A stretch of DNA of 26,308 nucleotides from an uncultured Lachnospiraceae bacterium. Lineage in GTDB: Bacteria > Bacillota > Clostridia > Lachnospirales > Lachnospiraceae. Shown here piece by piece: positions 1 to 7,474 of the stretch. The notes under the pieces are model-generated. The model was given only the letters and a program-made list of their open reading frames with translations, had not been told where the DNA came from and made no database searches. How positions within the stretch are numbered: the stretch's first letter is position 1; every line of letters begins with the position of its first letter. The stretch is taken from positions 1-26,308 of the forward strand of contig CAJURF010000049.1 of the NCBI GenBank assembly GCA_910588825.1. Direction: 5' to 3'. A program made the translations under genes and the position numbers.

Positions 1-295
1 TTTTCCCATAAGATTTGTAGAGATAAGCGTAAGCCAGTGTCTTGGAAAAGGTATCGATATCCAGGTGGTCTTCCGGGGATTTGTATTCCAGAATATTATG
101 ACCTCTGAACAAGAGGCCAATATCATTGGAGATGTGGAGAGAGGCCTCTTTTTTAATGATCAGGAGGTCAATCTCCAGAGGCTTTGTGTTCAGATTGTAT
201 TCTTTTTCAAAAACCAGGCCATCTCTATAGTCCATGAACTCCAGGTTCATAGCAGCAATGAAACCGGGATGCCATTGAATCTTGGAATCACGCAT
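1..295 (-). CDS. Partial PD-(D/E)XK nuclease-like protein (N-terminal 98 residues)
   Basis: The gene reads leftward and leaves the window, so only the first 98 residues are visible. The ATG at 295 follows a good ribosome binding site (AAAGGAGA on the minus strand, about 302-309). The visible part has an acidic residue at D43 in a hydrophobic strand (EIDLLIIKK), followed about 26 residues later by E70-Y-K72 (ILEYKSPED). This D-Xn-ExK layout is the catalytic signature of the PD-(D/E)XK/Rpn-like nuclease fold. Proteins of this type are common in Lachnospiraceae, often of unknown role and sometimes transposase-associated. No function beyond the fold is claimed. Its apparent promoter lies in the end of the 92-bp repeat just upstream. 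Confidence 0.6.
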   Translation of the reverse strand, partial: MRDSKIQWHPGFIAAMNLEFMDYRDGLVFEKEYNLNTKPLEIDLLIIKKEASLHISNDIGLLFRGHNILEYKSPEDHLDIDTFSKTLAYAYLYKSYGK

Positions 296-313
296 CAATG
301 TCTCCTTTTCTCA

Positions 314-343
314 ATTATACTCAAGAGCATACGTATTTGCCAA
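314..343 (-). promoter_or_regulatory. Promoter for the partial gene, formed by the end of the 92-bp repeat
   Basis: Reading leftward there is a -35-like TTGGCA (338-343), an 18-bp spacer and a perfect TATAAT (314-319), followed by the ribosome binding site and ATG at 295. The -35 and most of the -10 lie inside the repeat; the last two bases of the -10 come from the flank. Confidence 0.5.
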
Positions 344-407
344 ATGATTTGCTGTTTTGCCTGAAACAGTGAAAGCCTGCTGGCAAATCATTTGGCTCGC
401 GGGTATA
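316..407. repeat. 92-bp quasi-palindromic dispersed repeat, copy 1
   Basis: This 92-bp segment is repeated at 24413-24504 with five substitutions and no gaps (87/92 identical). It begins TATAC and ends GTATA; the outer 12 bases of the two ends match as inverted repeats at 9 of 12 positions. A perfect 13-bp inverted repeat (CCAAATGATTTGC at 340-352, complement at 383-395) encloses a smaller hairpin (CTGTTT 352-357, AAACAG 364-369). Both ends carry outward -35/-10-like pairs: TTGGCA-N18-TATAAT leftward and CTGGCA-N18-TATAAT (380-409) rightward. It encodes no protein. The structure resembles a MITE or REP-like element; the family is not recognised. Confidence 0.85.
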
Positions 408-722
408 ATACCATAACCATGTTTCCAAGGCTGTACCACTTTCATATATTCATAATTATTTAATCGAGAGTTAAAAGTAAAAAAAGATAACCTGTTTGTG
501 TGGAAACTATGTATAGTATCTTAGGATTACCACCATCTAAGAAAGAGACCAGCCACCAAAAAGGATTATCTTAAGAGTAATTCTATCATATTATCTGGAG
601 GCTGACCATAGGATATGATGAATTTTTCATAAAAATTTTATACTTTAATACTGAACTTTTTACGGGCGTCATATGAGGCAAAGCAGGACATCCGTCCCTG
701 CTGGTTTGAACTGTCCGAGTGC
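408..722. other. AT-rich intergenic stretch without a recognisable gene
   Basis: No open frame here has a ribosome binding site or family-like protein sequence. The short minus-strand frames entering from the right are out-of-frame readings of the decayed gene at 723-963. Minor hairpins (for example GCAGG/CCTGC around 681-699) are not followed by T-runs. It is probably decayed DNA between the remnant locus and the repeat. Confidence 0.5.
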
Positions 723-963
723 TCATGAACTGGTGTACCCGCATTCCTCCAAATACCGATCCATGATGAATTCGGCAGATTCTGCCCACAATACATTTTC
801 TGTACTTTATAATATTTTGTAAGTTTCAGATTTATAAAAGCGCATCGCTGCTTCCTCAAATCCAATCCCAAAGTGTTCCTGTAGTAATTTTATAACCCCT
901 CGAATTTGAACACAGACATTCATGGTAATGTCTTTTCCGTTGAATCATAATTACATTATTCAT
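723..963 (-). pseudogene. Broken small gene, partner of the DUF3990 remnant
   Basis: A strong ribosome binding site (AAGGAGG, 971-977) precedes an ATG at 963, but the frame is lost after about ten codons. Deleting one A from the four-A run at 933-936 joins MNNVIMIQRKDITM to a reading that continues from 923 (NVCVQIRGVIKLLQEHFGIG, then FEEAAMRFYKSETYKIL). That reading meets an in-frame TAA at 807-809 and then resumes with coherent sequence (LWAESAEFIMDRYLEECG) to a TGA at 723-725. So one frameshift and one nonsense mutation break a protein of about 80 residues. It resembles small clostridial proteins encoded beside DUF3990/DUF3791 genes, from memory of such sequences. The overlap with the upstream DUF3990 stop codon suggests original translational coupling. 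Confidence 0.6.
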
Positions 964-1105
964 ATATTTTCCTCCTTGTAAACTTTAGATATTCCAGTGA
1001 TTTCCTGGTGTGAAAGGATATCTGATTATTCGATTTGCTGTATTTCAGCCGTTCTATTGCTTTCTCGGCTGTTAAGGCCATTTGATTATCAGCCAAGTAC
1101 AGTGA
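956..1105 (-). pseudogene. C-terminal remnant of a DUF3990 protein
   Basis: Reading leftward from about 1105, one frame gives about 48 codons ending with TAA at 956-958. It contains ADNQMALTAEKAIERLKYSK and NNQISFHTRKSLEYLKF. NNQISFHT followed by a closing Leu/Phe-rich strand is the usual C-terminal end of DUF3990 proteins, a family often found in small paired loci and suspected to be toxin-like. There is no start codon or N-terminal part: the sequence stops abruptly at the terminator of the surface-protein gene at 1111-1145, so the 5' end was removed by deletion or rearrangement. The stop codon overlaps the start of the next broken gene by a few bases. Confidence 0.6.
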
Positions 1106-1110
1106 TCTTA

Positions 1111-1145
1111 TACAAAAATACCACCAGCCGTTTCCAGCTGGTGGT
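1111..1145 (-). terminator. Rho-independent terminator of the surface-protein gene
   Basis: An 11-bp stem (ACCACCAGCTG pairing with CGGCTGGTGGT, one G-U pair) closes a GAAA tetraloop on the minus strand and is followed by ATTTTTGT. It lies 25 bases past the stop of the gene ending at 1170. Confidence 0.9.
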
Positions 1146-1169
1146 AAACTTTTTAATTCTTAATTGCTT

Positions 1170-3035
1170 CTATTGTCTCATTCGTTTCTTACGGAAAATA
1201 GCCGTTCCGCTGATTGCTGCCGCTGCCAACAACAATACTAATGTTCCGATAGGAGTCTCATCACCGGTTGCAGCGTTTCTTGCGTTGGTGCTGATACCGC
1301 TTCTTGTGGCTGAAGTAGTCACTGTGGAACGTATATACGGAGTAGTCGATGGCCGGTTTGTCACTGTAGCAGTTGTATTTCTGATATAGAAATTCACGCT
1401 CTTAGAGGCTGTGGTGCCGTCGTCTATCCAAGTTCCGTCTGCGCGGTAAGTTTGTCTATTATAATTAACCTGCAGTGTAAACGGAACAGAAGATGTTCCT
1501 GTTGTGTTAATCAGGAAAGAGCCTTTATATCGATATTCACCAGGTATATAGCTGTCGCCGGAGCCGCGTCCGGTTGTTTCCTCACTATATTCAGTCCAGG
1601 ATCCCTTTGCGCTGCTTCCATTGCTGGAGACAGAGGAACTTGTGGTGGAAACTTTCCAGTCAGTGGGAATATATCTGGTTGAGCCCTCAACTGGATTCAG
1701 TTCCTGTGGCTCTTCCGGTCCATAGCCAGCACCTGTTGCATAGAATTGTAAGGTGGCTCCAGAACGGTAAGTAGTGTTGCTGTCAATATAGTATAAACCA
1801 TTGTCTGCCTCGTTTGCTTTGTCTGGTTCGGGTGTTGGTGTAAGTGTATCTATCGCCGGAGGTGCAGGATCTTTTATACGATTAATATTCAAAACTCTTC
1901 CATTAGTCTTTGCCGAATAAGAATATCCACTTTCAAGTTTAGGAAGATACAATCCAATCCGCCCATCCCCAGAAGAATACACCTGATTTTTATAATCTGC
2001 TCCGGAATTTCCACTGATTGTATACAATGCATTTACACTTAATCCGGTAATTATCTGCTGTTCCAGTTTTATATTGCCGCTTACCGCTACAGGATTTGTA
2101 ATGGGAGCCAGAATATTTCCGCCTTTTACATGCACAGTACCATTGATTTTATTTCCAGAAAGAACTCCCGGCCCGTCAATGGTTACATTTCCACCGGCAA
2201 TATGAATACTGCTGGTCTTTCCATTCAGCACATTAATATTAGAAAATTCTCCATTGCCGCCAAGATAAAAGGCTACCTGGCCATTTCCGAATACATTAAT
2301 TGCCGAGTTAGCAGAGGTGGTGATATGTAATCCGTTCAAGCTTAAAGAAGGACTTTGTGCGCTGTTTACACTGATACTGCTCCCATCTGTTGTTTTTCCG
2401 GTAACTGACAGAGTTTTATTTGTGGAAATAGTCAGCACGCCAGTCTCAGTATTATACCAATAATCGTTATCGGAGATACCGCCACCCACTGAAAACGGGT
2501 CTGCATAACGGGCTTTTGGCTCAACAGGAGTTTCTTCCTTGGAAGTACTGTCTGTTTCAGAAGTACCATCTGTCTCAGAAACATCCTCTTCCCCAACCTC
2601 CTCATCGTCCGTCAAATCAACACCCTCATTTTCATTTTCCTGTACTGCAGTTTCTGTATCATCGGATGTCTTCTCGTCTTTTTTCACTTTATCAACTTCG
2701 TCCGCCTTATCATCTTCTTCATCGTCCATCTCACCCGGCTCTTCCTCCTCAGGTGCGGCAGATGCCTTACTGAGCACACGGCTGAAGGAAGCACTCTTGG
2801 AAACAGTATCATCGGAGGAAGCGCTGTTGCCGCTGGCTTTCTTATTCTTCTTTGTAGATTTATCTTCTTTTTTATCTGCTGATTTTTCCTCTTTTTCAGA
2901 GTCTTCGGTGCCGCTTTTGGTTGACTCCGTCTGACTGGCTTCTTCAGAAGCAGCCCACGACGCAGCTGGTTCGGATAATACCATGGCTCCGGCCAGCATC
3001 AATGTTAAGAAAGTCTTAACTCGCTTATTCAACAT
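1170..3035 (-). CDS. Cell-surface anchored protein with acidic stalk and beta-rich domains
   Basis: 621 residues. Residues 1-29 form a signal peptide (basic start, hydrophobic core, ASWAAS cleavage region). Residues 30-175 are a low-complexity stalk rich in Glu, Asp, Ser, Thr and Lys. Residues 180-390 are rich in Gly, Asn and short beta repeats (SLNGLHITTS, IHIAGGNVTIDGPG, VHVKGGN), resembling the beta-helical carbohydrate-binding proteins of the DUF4353/Cthe_2159 type. A Pro/Thr linker (391-404) leads to a second Ser/Tyr-rich domain (410-555), a Thr/Ser stalk, an ATGDETP motif at about 588-594, a membrane segment (596-614) and a basic tail. This end resembles a TGD-type variant of the sortase sorting signal, though LPXTG is absent. 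The start has a ribosome binding site (GAAGGGAAC). Ligand unknown; polysaccharide binding is an inference. Confidence 0.8.
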   Translation of the reverse strand: MLNKRVKTFLTLMLAGAMVLSEPAASWAASEEASQTESTKSGTEDSEKEEKSADKKEDKSTKKNKKASGNSASSDDTVSKSASFSRVLSKASAAPEEEEPGEMDDEEDDKADEVDKVKKDEKTSDDTETAVQENENEGVDLTDDEEVGEEDVSETDGTSETDSTSKEETPVEPKARYADPFSVGGGISDNDYWYNTETGVLTISTNKTLSVTGKTTDGSSISVNSAQSPSLSLNGLHITTSANSAINVFGNGQVAFYLGGNGEFSNINVLNGKTSSIHIAGGNVTIDGPGVLSGNKINGTVHVKGGNILAPITNPVAVSGNIKLEQQIITGLSVNALYTISGNSGADYKNQVYSSGDGRIGLYLPKLESGYSYSAKTNGRVLNINRIKDPAPPAIDTLTPTPEPDKANEADNGLYYIDSNTTYRSGATLQFYATGAGYGPEEPQELNPVEGSTRYIPTDWKVSTTSSSVSSNGSSAKGSWTEYSEETTGRGSGDSYIPGEYRYKGSFLINTTGTSSVPFTLQVNYNRQTYRADGTWIDDGTTASKSVNFYIRNTTATVTNRPSTTPYIRSTVTTSATRSGISTNARNAATGDETPIGTLVLLLAAAAISGTAIFRKKRMRQ

Positions 3036-3103
3036 ATTTGTTCCCTTCTTTCTGTAATTAAGCTAGAGAGCTCTTTAAATAGTTTAACGTTTTAAATATA
3101 TGT

Positions 3104-3132
3104 ATTATACTAATTTTTCACGAATAAAACAA
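3104..3132 (-). promoter_or_regulatory. Possible promoter of the surface-protein gene
   Basis: A perfect TATAAT on the minus strand (3104-3109) lies 17 bases from a poor -35 (TTGTTT, 3127-3132). It overlaps the 3' end of the upstream hydrolase gene and leaves a leader of about 65 bases. No terminator separates the two genes, so cotranscription is also possible. Confidence 0.4.
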
Positions 3133-4028
3133 TAGCAGTTTCTATAAATTTTCTCTTTTTCATATTCATTTAATAATTCATGGCGAAGACCAGGGTAAAC
3201 TCTCCCCTTTATATTGCAGTACCCCTGCATACGCAGATGGTCCAGTGTATGCTTGAATTTCCGTACATTCCCCATGCAGGGGTCGCTGCCGCCGCTGATA
3301 AACAATATGGGCAGTCCGGGGTTTCGGCAGTTCCAGCCTTTATTCGAATAAGTCTGTTCCATCAGCTGGAAAAGTGTCCGGTAACCGTCAGCGGTGAAAG
3401 AAAAACTGCACAGCGGGGACTCCTCATATGTATGGACAACTTCCGGGTCAGAGCAGATCCATGCGCAGGGGCTTTTTTCCCCGGCAAATTCTGCAGCCCA
3501 TAGGCCAAAACTTAAAGCCTTCAACAGACGGCTTCGGAAGCGGTTTCCGAATAACTTTGCCTCTGTCCAGGCCATGGCCTGCCCTGCTTTCAAGAAAGGA
3601 TTCCTGCTGGGAGAACCGCATAAAATCACTGCGTTTACCAGATGGTCGTACTTTTTCAGATAAGTCCGTACCACCAGGCTGCCCATGCTGTGCCCGAGAA
3701 GCACCAGCGGCAGTGCCTTTCCCCACTTGTGACGGATATAAGCGGTAACCAGCAGCGTGTCCTGCACCATGGCATCCGCGCCGCCTTCGTAAGTATATCC
3801 CAGGTCCTCCTGTCTGCGTACACTCTGACCATGCCCACGATGGTCGTGTATGACACATACAGCACCTTTTTTGGAGAAATATTCCATCAGCGGAATATAT
3901 CGTTCCTTATATTCGCACATTCCATGTACAAGCTGAAGGATACACCAGGGCTCTTTTTCCGGAATTGACTCCAGAACCGAAAGAGAAAGTCCGTCTGCTT
4001 TCGAAAAAACTCGTGTATATTTGTTCAT
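3105..4028 (-). CDS. Alpha/beta hydrolase, monoacylglycerol lipase / lysophospholipase-like
   Basis: 307 residues from the ATG at 4028, chosen because it follows a ribosome binding site (AAAGAGGTG); an in-frame upstream ATG at 4097 lies inside the promoter. The order of motifs is that of the serine aminopeptidase S33 / monoglyceride lipase group: LVHGMCEYKERY (oxyanion region), DHRGHGQS, nucleophile elbow GHSMGS with Ser114, Asp249 in GGSDPC and His283 in GLRHELLNE. There is no signal peptide, so it is probably cytosolic and acts on small lipid or other ester substrates. The substrate cannot be read from the sequence. Confidence 0.88.
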   Translation of the reverse strand: MNKYTRVFSKADGLSLSVLESIPEKEPWCILQLVHGMCEYKERYIPLMEYFSKKGAVCVIHDHRGHGQSVRRQEDLGYTYEGGADAMVQDTLLVTAYIRHKWGKALPLVLLGHSMGSLVVRTYLKKYDHLVNAVILCGSPSRNPFLKAGQAMAWTEAKLFGNRFRSRLLKALSFGLWAAEFAGEKSPCAWICSDPEVVHTYEESPLCSFSFTADGYRTLFQLMEQTYSNKGWNCRNPGLPILFISGGSDPCMGNVRKFKHTLDHLRMQGYCNIKGRVYPGLRHELLNEYEKEKIYRNCYCFIREKLV

Positions 4029-4067
4029 TAAAACAACACCTCTTTGAATTATGGGAAAACTGGATTT

Positions 4068-4097
4068 ATTATAGGTTAAGTACTGTAAATCTGTCAA
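4068..4097 (-). promoter_or_regulatory. Promoter of the alpha/beta hydrolase gene
   Basis: A perfect TTGACA (4092-4097) and perfect TATAAT (4068-4073) with an 18-bp spacer read leftward. The predicted transcript starts about 30 bases before the ATG at 4028, leaving room for the ribosome binding site. Confidence 0.85.
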
Positions 4098-4109
4098 GTT
4101 TAATTTGTT

Positions 4110-4456
4110 ATTCGCAGACAGTATCTGGGGAAAGTAACCATAATTCCATATTTTAGCTACAAAAATATAGTTGATTTTTTTACAATCCTGTGATAAAGTC
4201 TTAGTGTTTAACTCGATTAGTTATCCGTTTTTCAGCTTGTTTTTTGGACGATTTCCCGTCAGATGCCCCAGATTTAACTAATTTATACACTGTGGACACC
4301 TTATGAGGCTGGGGGTGGCTGAAAGATCATCCTAAAAAAATCAGAGAAAGATTTTCTGAGAATACTCAATAAATGGAGGGAGGTAATACACAGTTTTTTC
4401 CTGATGTGAGTGATAAGAGGAGAAAAAGTTTGCACCGGGAAGATAACAATACATAA
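4110..4456. other. Long untranslated leader or intergenic region before the sugar dehydratase
   Basis: About 350 bases between divergent genes with no supported gene. It contains T-rich tracts, a short inverted repeat (TAACT/AGTTA near 4209-4223) and a stem around 4340-4358 (TCAGAGAA/TTTTCTGA). A purine-rich GGAGGGAGG at 4375-4383 looks like a ribosome binding site but no credible frame follows. No known riboswitch class was recognised. The promoter of the downstream gene must lie here or upstream, but no convincing -35/-10 pair was found. Confidence 0.45.
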
Positions 4457-6589
4457 ATGAATAAATATGAAGTGAACAAAAAGTTCCGGTTGGAGCACTG
4501 GCAGGTAATAGCGCTTTATCTGATGGTATATGATATTCTGGCTGTTAATGTCTCTTATTTTCTGGCATTATGGATTCGGTTTGACTGCCGTTTTAACCAA
4601 ATCCCCAAAGATTATATGATACCATATTTAAAGTTTGTTCCGATATATTCTGTGTTCTGTATCATTGTGTTCTGGTATTTCAGGCTCTATAACAGCATTT
4701 GGAGATTTGCAAGTTACAGCGAGCTGATCCGGGTCACAGTATCTTCAGCAGTTACTTCAGCGTTCCACACAGTGGGAATTACTGTTGTATGCAGACTGAG
4801 GGAGGGGACCACCTACAGCCGTATGCCGTTTTCTTACTATTGTCTGGGCATACTGCTTCAGTTTTTCCTGGTTTTGGGAATTCGGTTTTCCTATCGTTTT
4901 CTCCTGCTTCAAAGGTCTCGTAAAGGAAAGGACGTTGATTCTTCCTATTCTAACAGGGCCATGCTCATCGGTGCCGGTTCTGCCGGACAGATGATCCTGC
5001 GGGATTTGAGTAAAGCGAGAGAGACATCAGACAAAATTTACTGTATCATTGACGACAATCCCAACAAATGGAAACGCTTTATTGACGGAGTTCCGGTAGT
5101 GGGAGGGCGCAGTGATATTCTGGAAAATGTGAAAAAGTATCACATTAAGAAAATATTTGTGGCTATTCCCTCGGCGACAGCAGAACAGAAGCGGGATATT
5201 CTGAATATCTGTAAAGAGACAGGCTGTGAGCTGAAGAGCCTGCCGGGCATGTATCAGATTGTAAATGGTGATCTCACTGTCAGTTCCATGAAAGATGTGG
5301 CGGTAGAGGACCTTCTTGGCAGGGAGCCGATTGTGGTAAATGCGGAGGAAATTTTTCAATATGTGAAAAATAAAACCATACTGGTAACCGGAGGCGGAGG
5401 AAGTATTGGATCTGAACTTTGCCGGCAGATTGCCGGACATAACCCAAAGCAGTTGATTATTTTTGATGTTTATGAAAATAATGCATATGATATTCAACAG
5501 GAATTGAAAAAGAAATATCCGGATATGAATTTGGTTGTTCTCATTGGTTCTGTGCGCAACAGCAGAAGAATCAATGATATTTTTGAAAAGTACAAACCGG
5601 ATGTAGTATATCACGCGGCGGCGTTTAAACATGTTCCCCTTATGGAAGACAGTCCCAGAGAGGCCATTAAAAATAACGCTATCGGTACATACAAAACCGC
5701 ATACGCGGCCATGGTCAATGGATGCCGCAAATTTGTGCTGATCAGTACAGACAAAGCGGTGAATCCCACCAATATTATGGGAGCAAGCAAACGTCTGTGT
5801 GAAATGATTATTCAGTCATTTGCCAGGAAGATCAAAGAGGGGAAAGAAAATGAACTGCCTCTTCTGCATGCTTATATTTACGGTGAGGACGGCCACGAGA
5901 AAAAATCTTCCGAGTTTGAGGGGCATTCTCAGACAGAGTTTGTAGCGGTTCGTTTCGGAAATGTCCTGGGAAGCAATGGCTCCGTCATTCCGCTCTTTAG
6001 AAAACAGATAGCGGAGGGAGGGCCGGTGACAGTTACCCATCCGGACATTATCCGTTATTTTATGACAATACCGGAGGCAGTCAGTCTGGTGCTTCAGGCC
6101 GGGGTCTATGCCAAGAGCGGTGAAATCTTCGTCTTGGATATGGGGTCACCGGTAAAGATTGATACACTGGCAAGAAATCTGATTAAATTGTCAGGTTATA
6201 AACCAGATGTGGATATTGAAATCAAATACACAGGGTTAAGACCAGGTGAAAAATTATATGAAGAAAAGTTAATGGCAGAAGAGGGAATGAGAACTACCCC
6301 CAATCATTTGATTTATATAGGGTCGCCGATTCCTTTTGATACCGATTATTTTCTGTCACAGCTGAGAGAATTAATGCGGGCCAGCTATGCGGAAGAAGGC
6401 GATATCCGTGAGCTTGTCATGAAAATAGTGGATACCTATCATCCGGCTGTAGAAAAGGAATTTCCAGAGTCCGCACATGGCTTGAAATCAAAGAAAAACT
6501 ATAATGCCAGACACCTTGAAAGAAAGAGCCCTTTTAAAATGGATTGGAAGTCGGCAAATATACGTGCGATGAACTCAAATTCAAAATGA
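4457..6589 (+). CDS. Membrane-bound NDP-sugar 4,6-dehydratase/epimerase (CapD/PglF/WbpM family)
   Basis: 710 residues. Four membrane segments (roughly 15-40, 55-78, 90-112, 128-150) precede two nucleotide-binding regions: LIGAGSAGQ (about 170-178) and the catalytic SDR domain with TGGGGSIGSE (about 311-320), AAAFKHVPLMED, and STDKAVNPTNIMGASKR (about 430-446). In this family the usual SDR Tyr is replaced by Met in the MxxxK active site, as here. Relatives convert UDP-GlcNAc to 4-keto-6-deoxy sugars for polysaccharides or glycans. A stretch of about 32 residues (461-492) between the active-site helix and the FVAVRFGNVLGSNGS strand looks like an insertion. The start has no strong ribosome binding site. 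It is the first gene of the polysaccharide module; exact product unknown. Confidence 0.92.
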   Translation: MNKYEVNKKFRLEHWQVIALYLMVYDILAVNVSYFLALWIRFDCRFNQIPKDYMIPYLKFVPIYSVFCIIVFWYFRLYNSIWRFASYSELIRVTVSSAVTSAFHTVGITVVCRLREGTTYSRMPFSYYCLGILLQFFLVLGIRFSYRFLLLQRSRKGKDVDSSYSNRAMLIGAGSAGQMILRDLSKARETSDKIYCIIDDNPNKWKRFIDGVPVVGGRSDILENVKKYHIKKIFVAIPSATAEQKRDILNICKETGCELKSLPGMYQIVNGDLTVSSMKDVAVEDLLGREPIVVNAEEIFQYVKNKTILVTGGGGSIGSELCRQIAGHNPKQLIIFDVYENNAYDIQQELKKKYPDMNLVVLIGSVRNSRRINDIFEKYKPDVVYHAAAFKHVPLMEDSPREAIKNNAIGTYKTAYAAMVNGCRKFVLISTDKAVNPTNIMGASKRLCEMIIQSFARKIKEGKENELPLLHAYIYGEDGHEKKSSEFEGHSQTEFVAVRFGNVLGSNGSVIPLFRKQIAEGGPVTVTHPDIIRYFMTIPEAVSLVLQAGVYAKSGEIFVLDMGSPVKIDTLARNLIKLSGYKPDVDIEIKYTGLRPGEKLYEEKLMAEEGMRTTPNHLIYIGSPIPFDTDYFLSQLRELMRASYAEEGDIRELVMKIVDTYHPAVEKEFPESAHGLKSKKNYNARHLERKSPFKMDWKSANIRAMNSNSK

Positions 6590-6635
6590 TTTCAGCAGAA
6601 CAGCAGGGTTTCCCTGAAATGCCATAATTTTTTAC

Positions 6636-6664
6636 TTGATAATCTAATATCAATGTAGTACAAT
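6636..6664 (+). promoter_or_regulatory. Promoter of the cps control operon
   Basis: TTGATA (6636-6641) and TACAAT (6659-6664) have a 17-bp spacer, each one mismatch from consensus. They lie about 95 bases before the cpsB start. A small GC stem with a downstream T-run (about 6604-6632) sits just before and may end the preceding transcript weakly. Confidence 0.65.
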
Positions 6665-6760
6665 GAAGGCGACAGCAGATATAAGTAAAATAGATTACAT
6701 AATCTGTTTGGATTTGACTGGCGGATAGTTATATTGATAGTTATTGAATGAGGTGAGGAA

Positions 6761-7474
6761 ATGATTGATTTTCATTCGCATATTTTGCCGGCGATTGATG
6801 ACGGAAGCTTTAGTCTGGAGGAGACTCAGGAAATGCTCCGTATGGAGGAACAGCAGGGTGTCAGAAAGATTATCGCCACTCCTCACTTTTATGCAGATCA
6901 AAAGTCCGTGGGGGATTTCCTCACAAAACGCCAGGAAGCGCTGAGACAGGTAAGAGAGCTGGCCAGGGAACATACCTGGGTGCCTGATATCCTTGCCGGG
7001 GCGGAGGTATATTATTTCCCCGGGATGGGACGGGCAGAGATGCTTTCCCAAATGTGTATAGAGGGCACCTCACTGCTTTTGGTGGAAATGCCCTTTGCCC
7101 AGTGGACAAAAGACATGCTGAAAGAACTGCACAATATTATCGAAAAGCAGAAACTTACAATTATTCTTGCGCATGTGGAAAGATATTACGAATTTCAGAG
7201 AAAGAAAGAAATCTGGAATCAGATTCTGGAATTGCCCCTTTACATACAGGTCAATGCAGGGGCCCTGCAGAGCCGAAAAAAGAAAAGCTGCATTTTTAAG
7301 TTGATTAAAAATGGCTTATCTGTTATAATGGGGAGCGATTGCCATAATACAACCAGTCGGCCGCCAAATTTGGAACAGGGATGTGAGATTCTCAGTAAGA
7401 AATTTGGAGACAGCGTGATTCAGAGAATTGACGATTTGGGAAAAAGGATATTGGAAGAATATGAAGCTAAATGA
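6761..7474 (+). CDS. cpsB: CpsB/CapC-type tyrosine-protein phosphatase (PHP superfamily)
   Basis: 237 residues, the usual length. The N-terminal metal motif HSHILPAIDDG (His5, His7, Asp13-Asp14) is diagnostic of CpsB/YwqE phosphatases. Further metal ligands lie in ATPHFY, GAEVYY, LAHVERY and GSDCHN. The family is manganese-dependent and removes phosphate from the tyrosine-rich tail of the partner kinase CpsD, encoded three genes downstream. A clear ribosome binding site (AGGTGAGGA) supports the start. The gene overlaps the next by 14 bases, which suggests translational coupling. Confidence 0.93.
   Translation: MIDFHSHILPAIDDGSFSLEETQEMLRMEEQQGVRKIIATPHFYADQKSVGDFLTKRQEALRQVRELAREHTWVPDILAGAEVYYFPGMGRAEMLSQMCIEGTSLLLVEMPFAQWTKDMLKELHNIIEKQKLTIILAHVERYYEFQRKKEIWNQILELPLYIQVNAGALQSRKKKSCIFKLIKNGLSVIMGSDCHNTTSRPPNLEQGCEILSKKFGDSVIQRIDDLGKRILEEYEAK

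Noticed and set aside
997..1389. 130-codon plus-strand hydrophobic open frame
   Set aside because: It is antisense to the C-terminal anchor of the surface protein and crosses its terminator.
2539..2934. Ser/Phe-rich plus-strand frame
   Set aside because: It is the antisense reading of the Glu/Asp/Lys-rich stalk of the surface protein; such codons give Ser, Phe and Leu on the other strand.
5027..5632. 201-codon minus-strand open frame
   Set aside because: It is antisense to the strongly supported sugar dehydratase, has no ribosome binding site and no family-like sequence.
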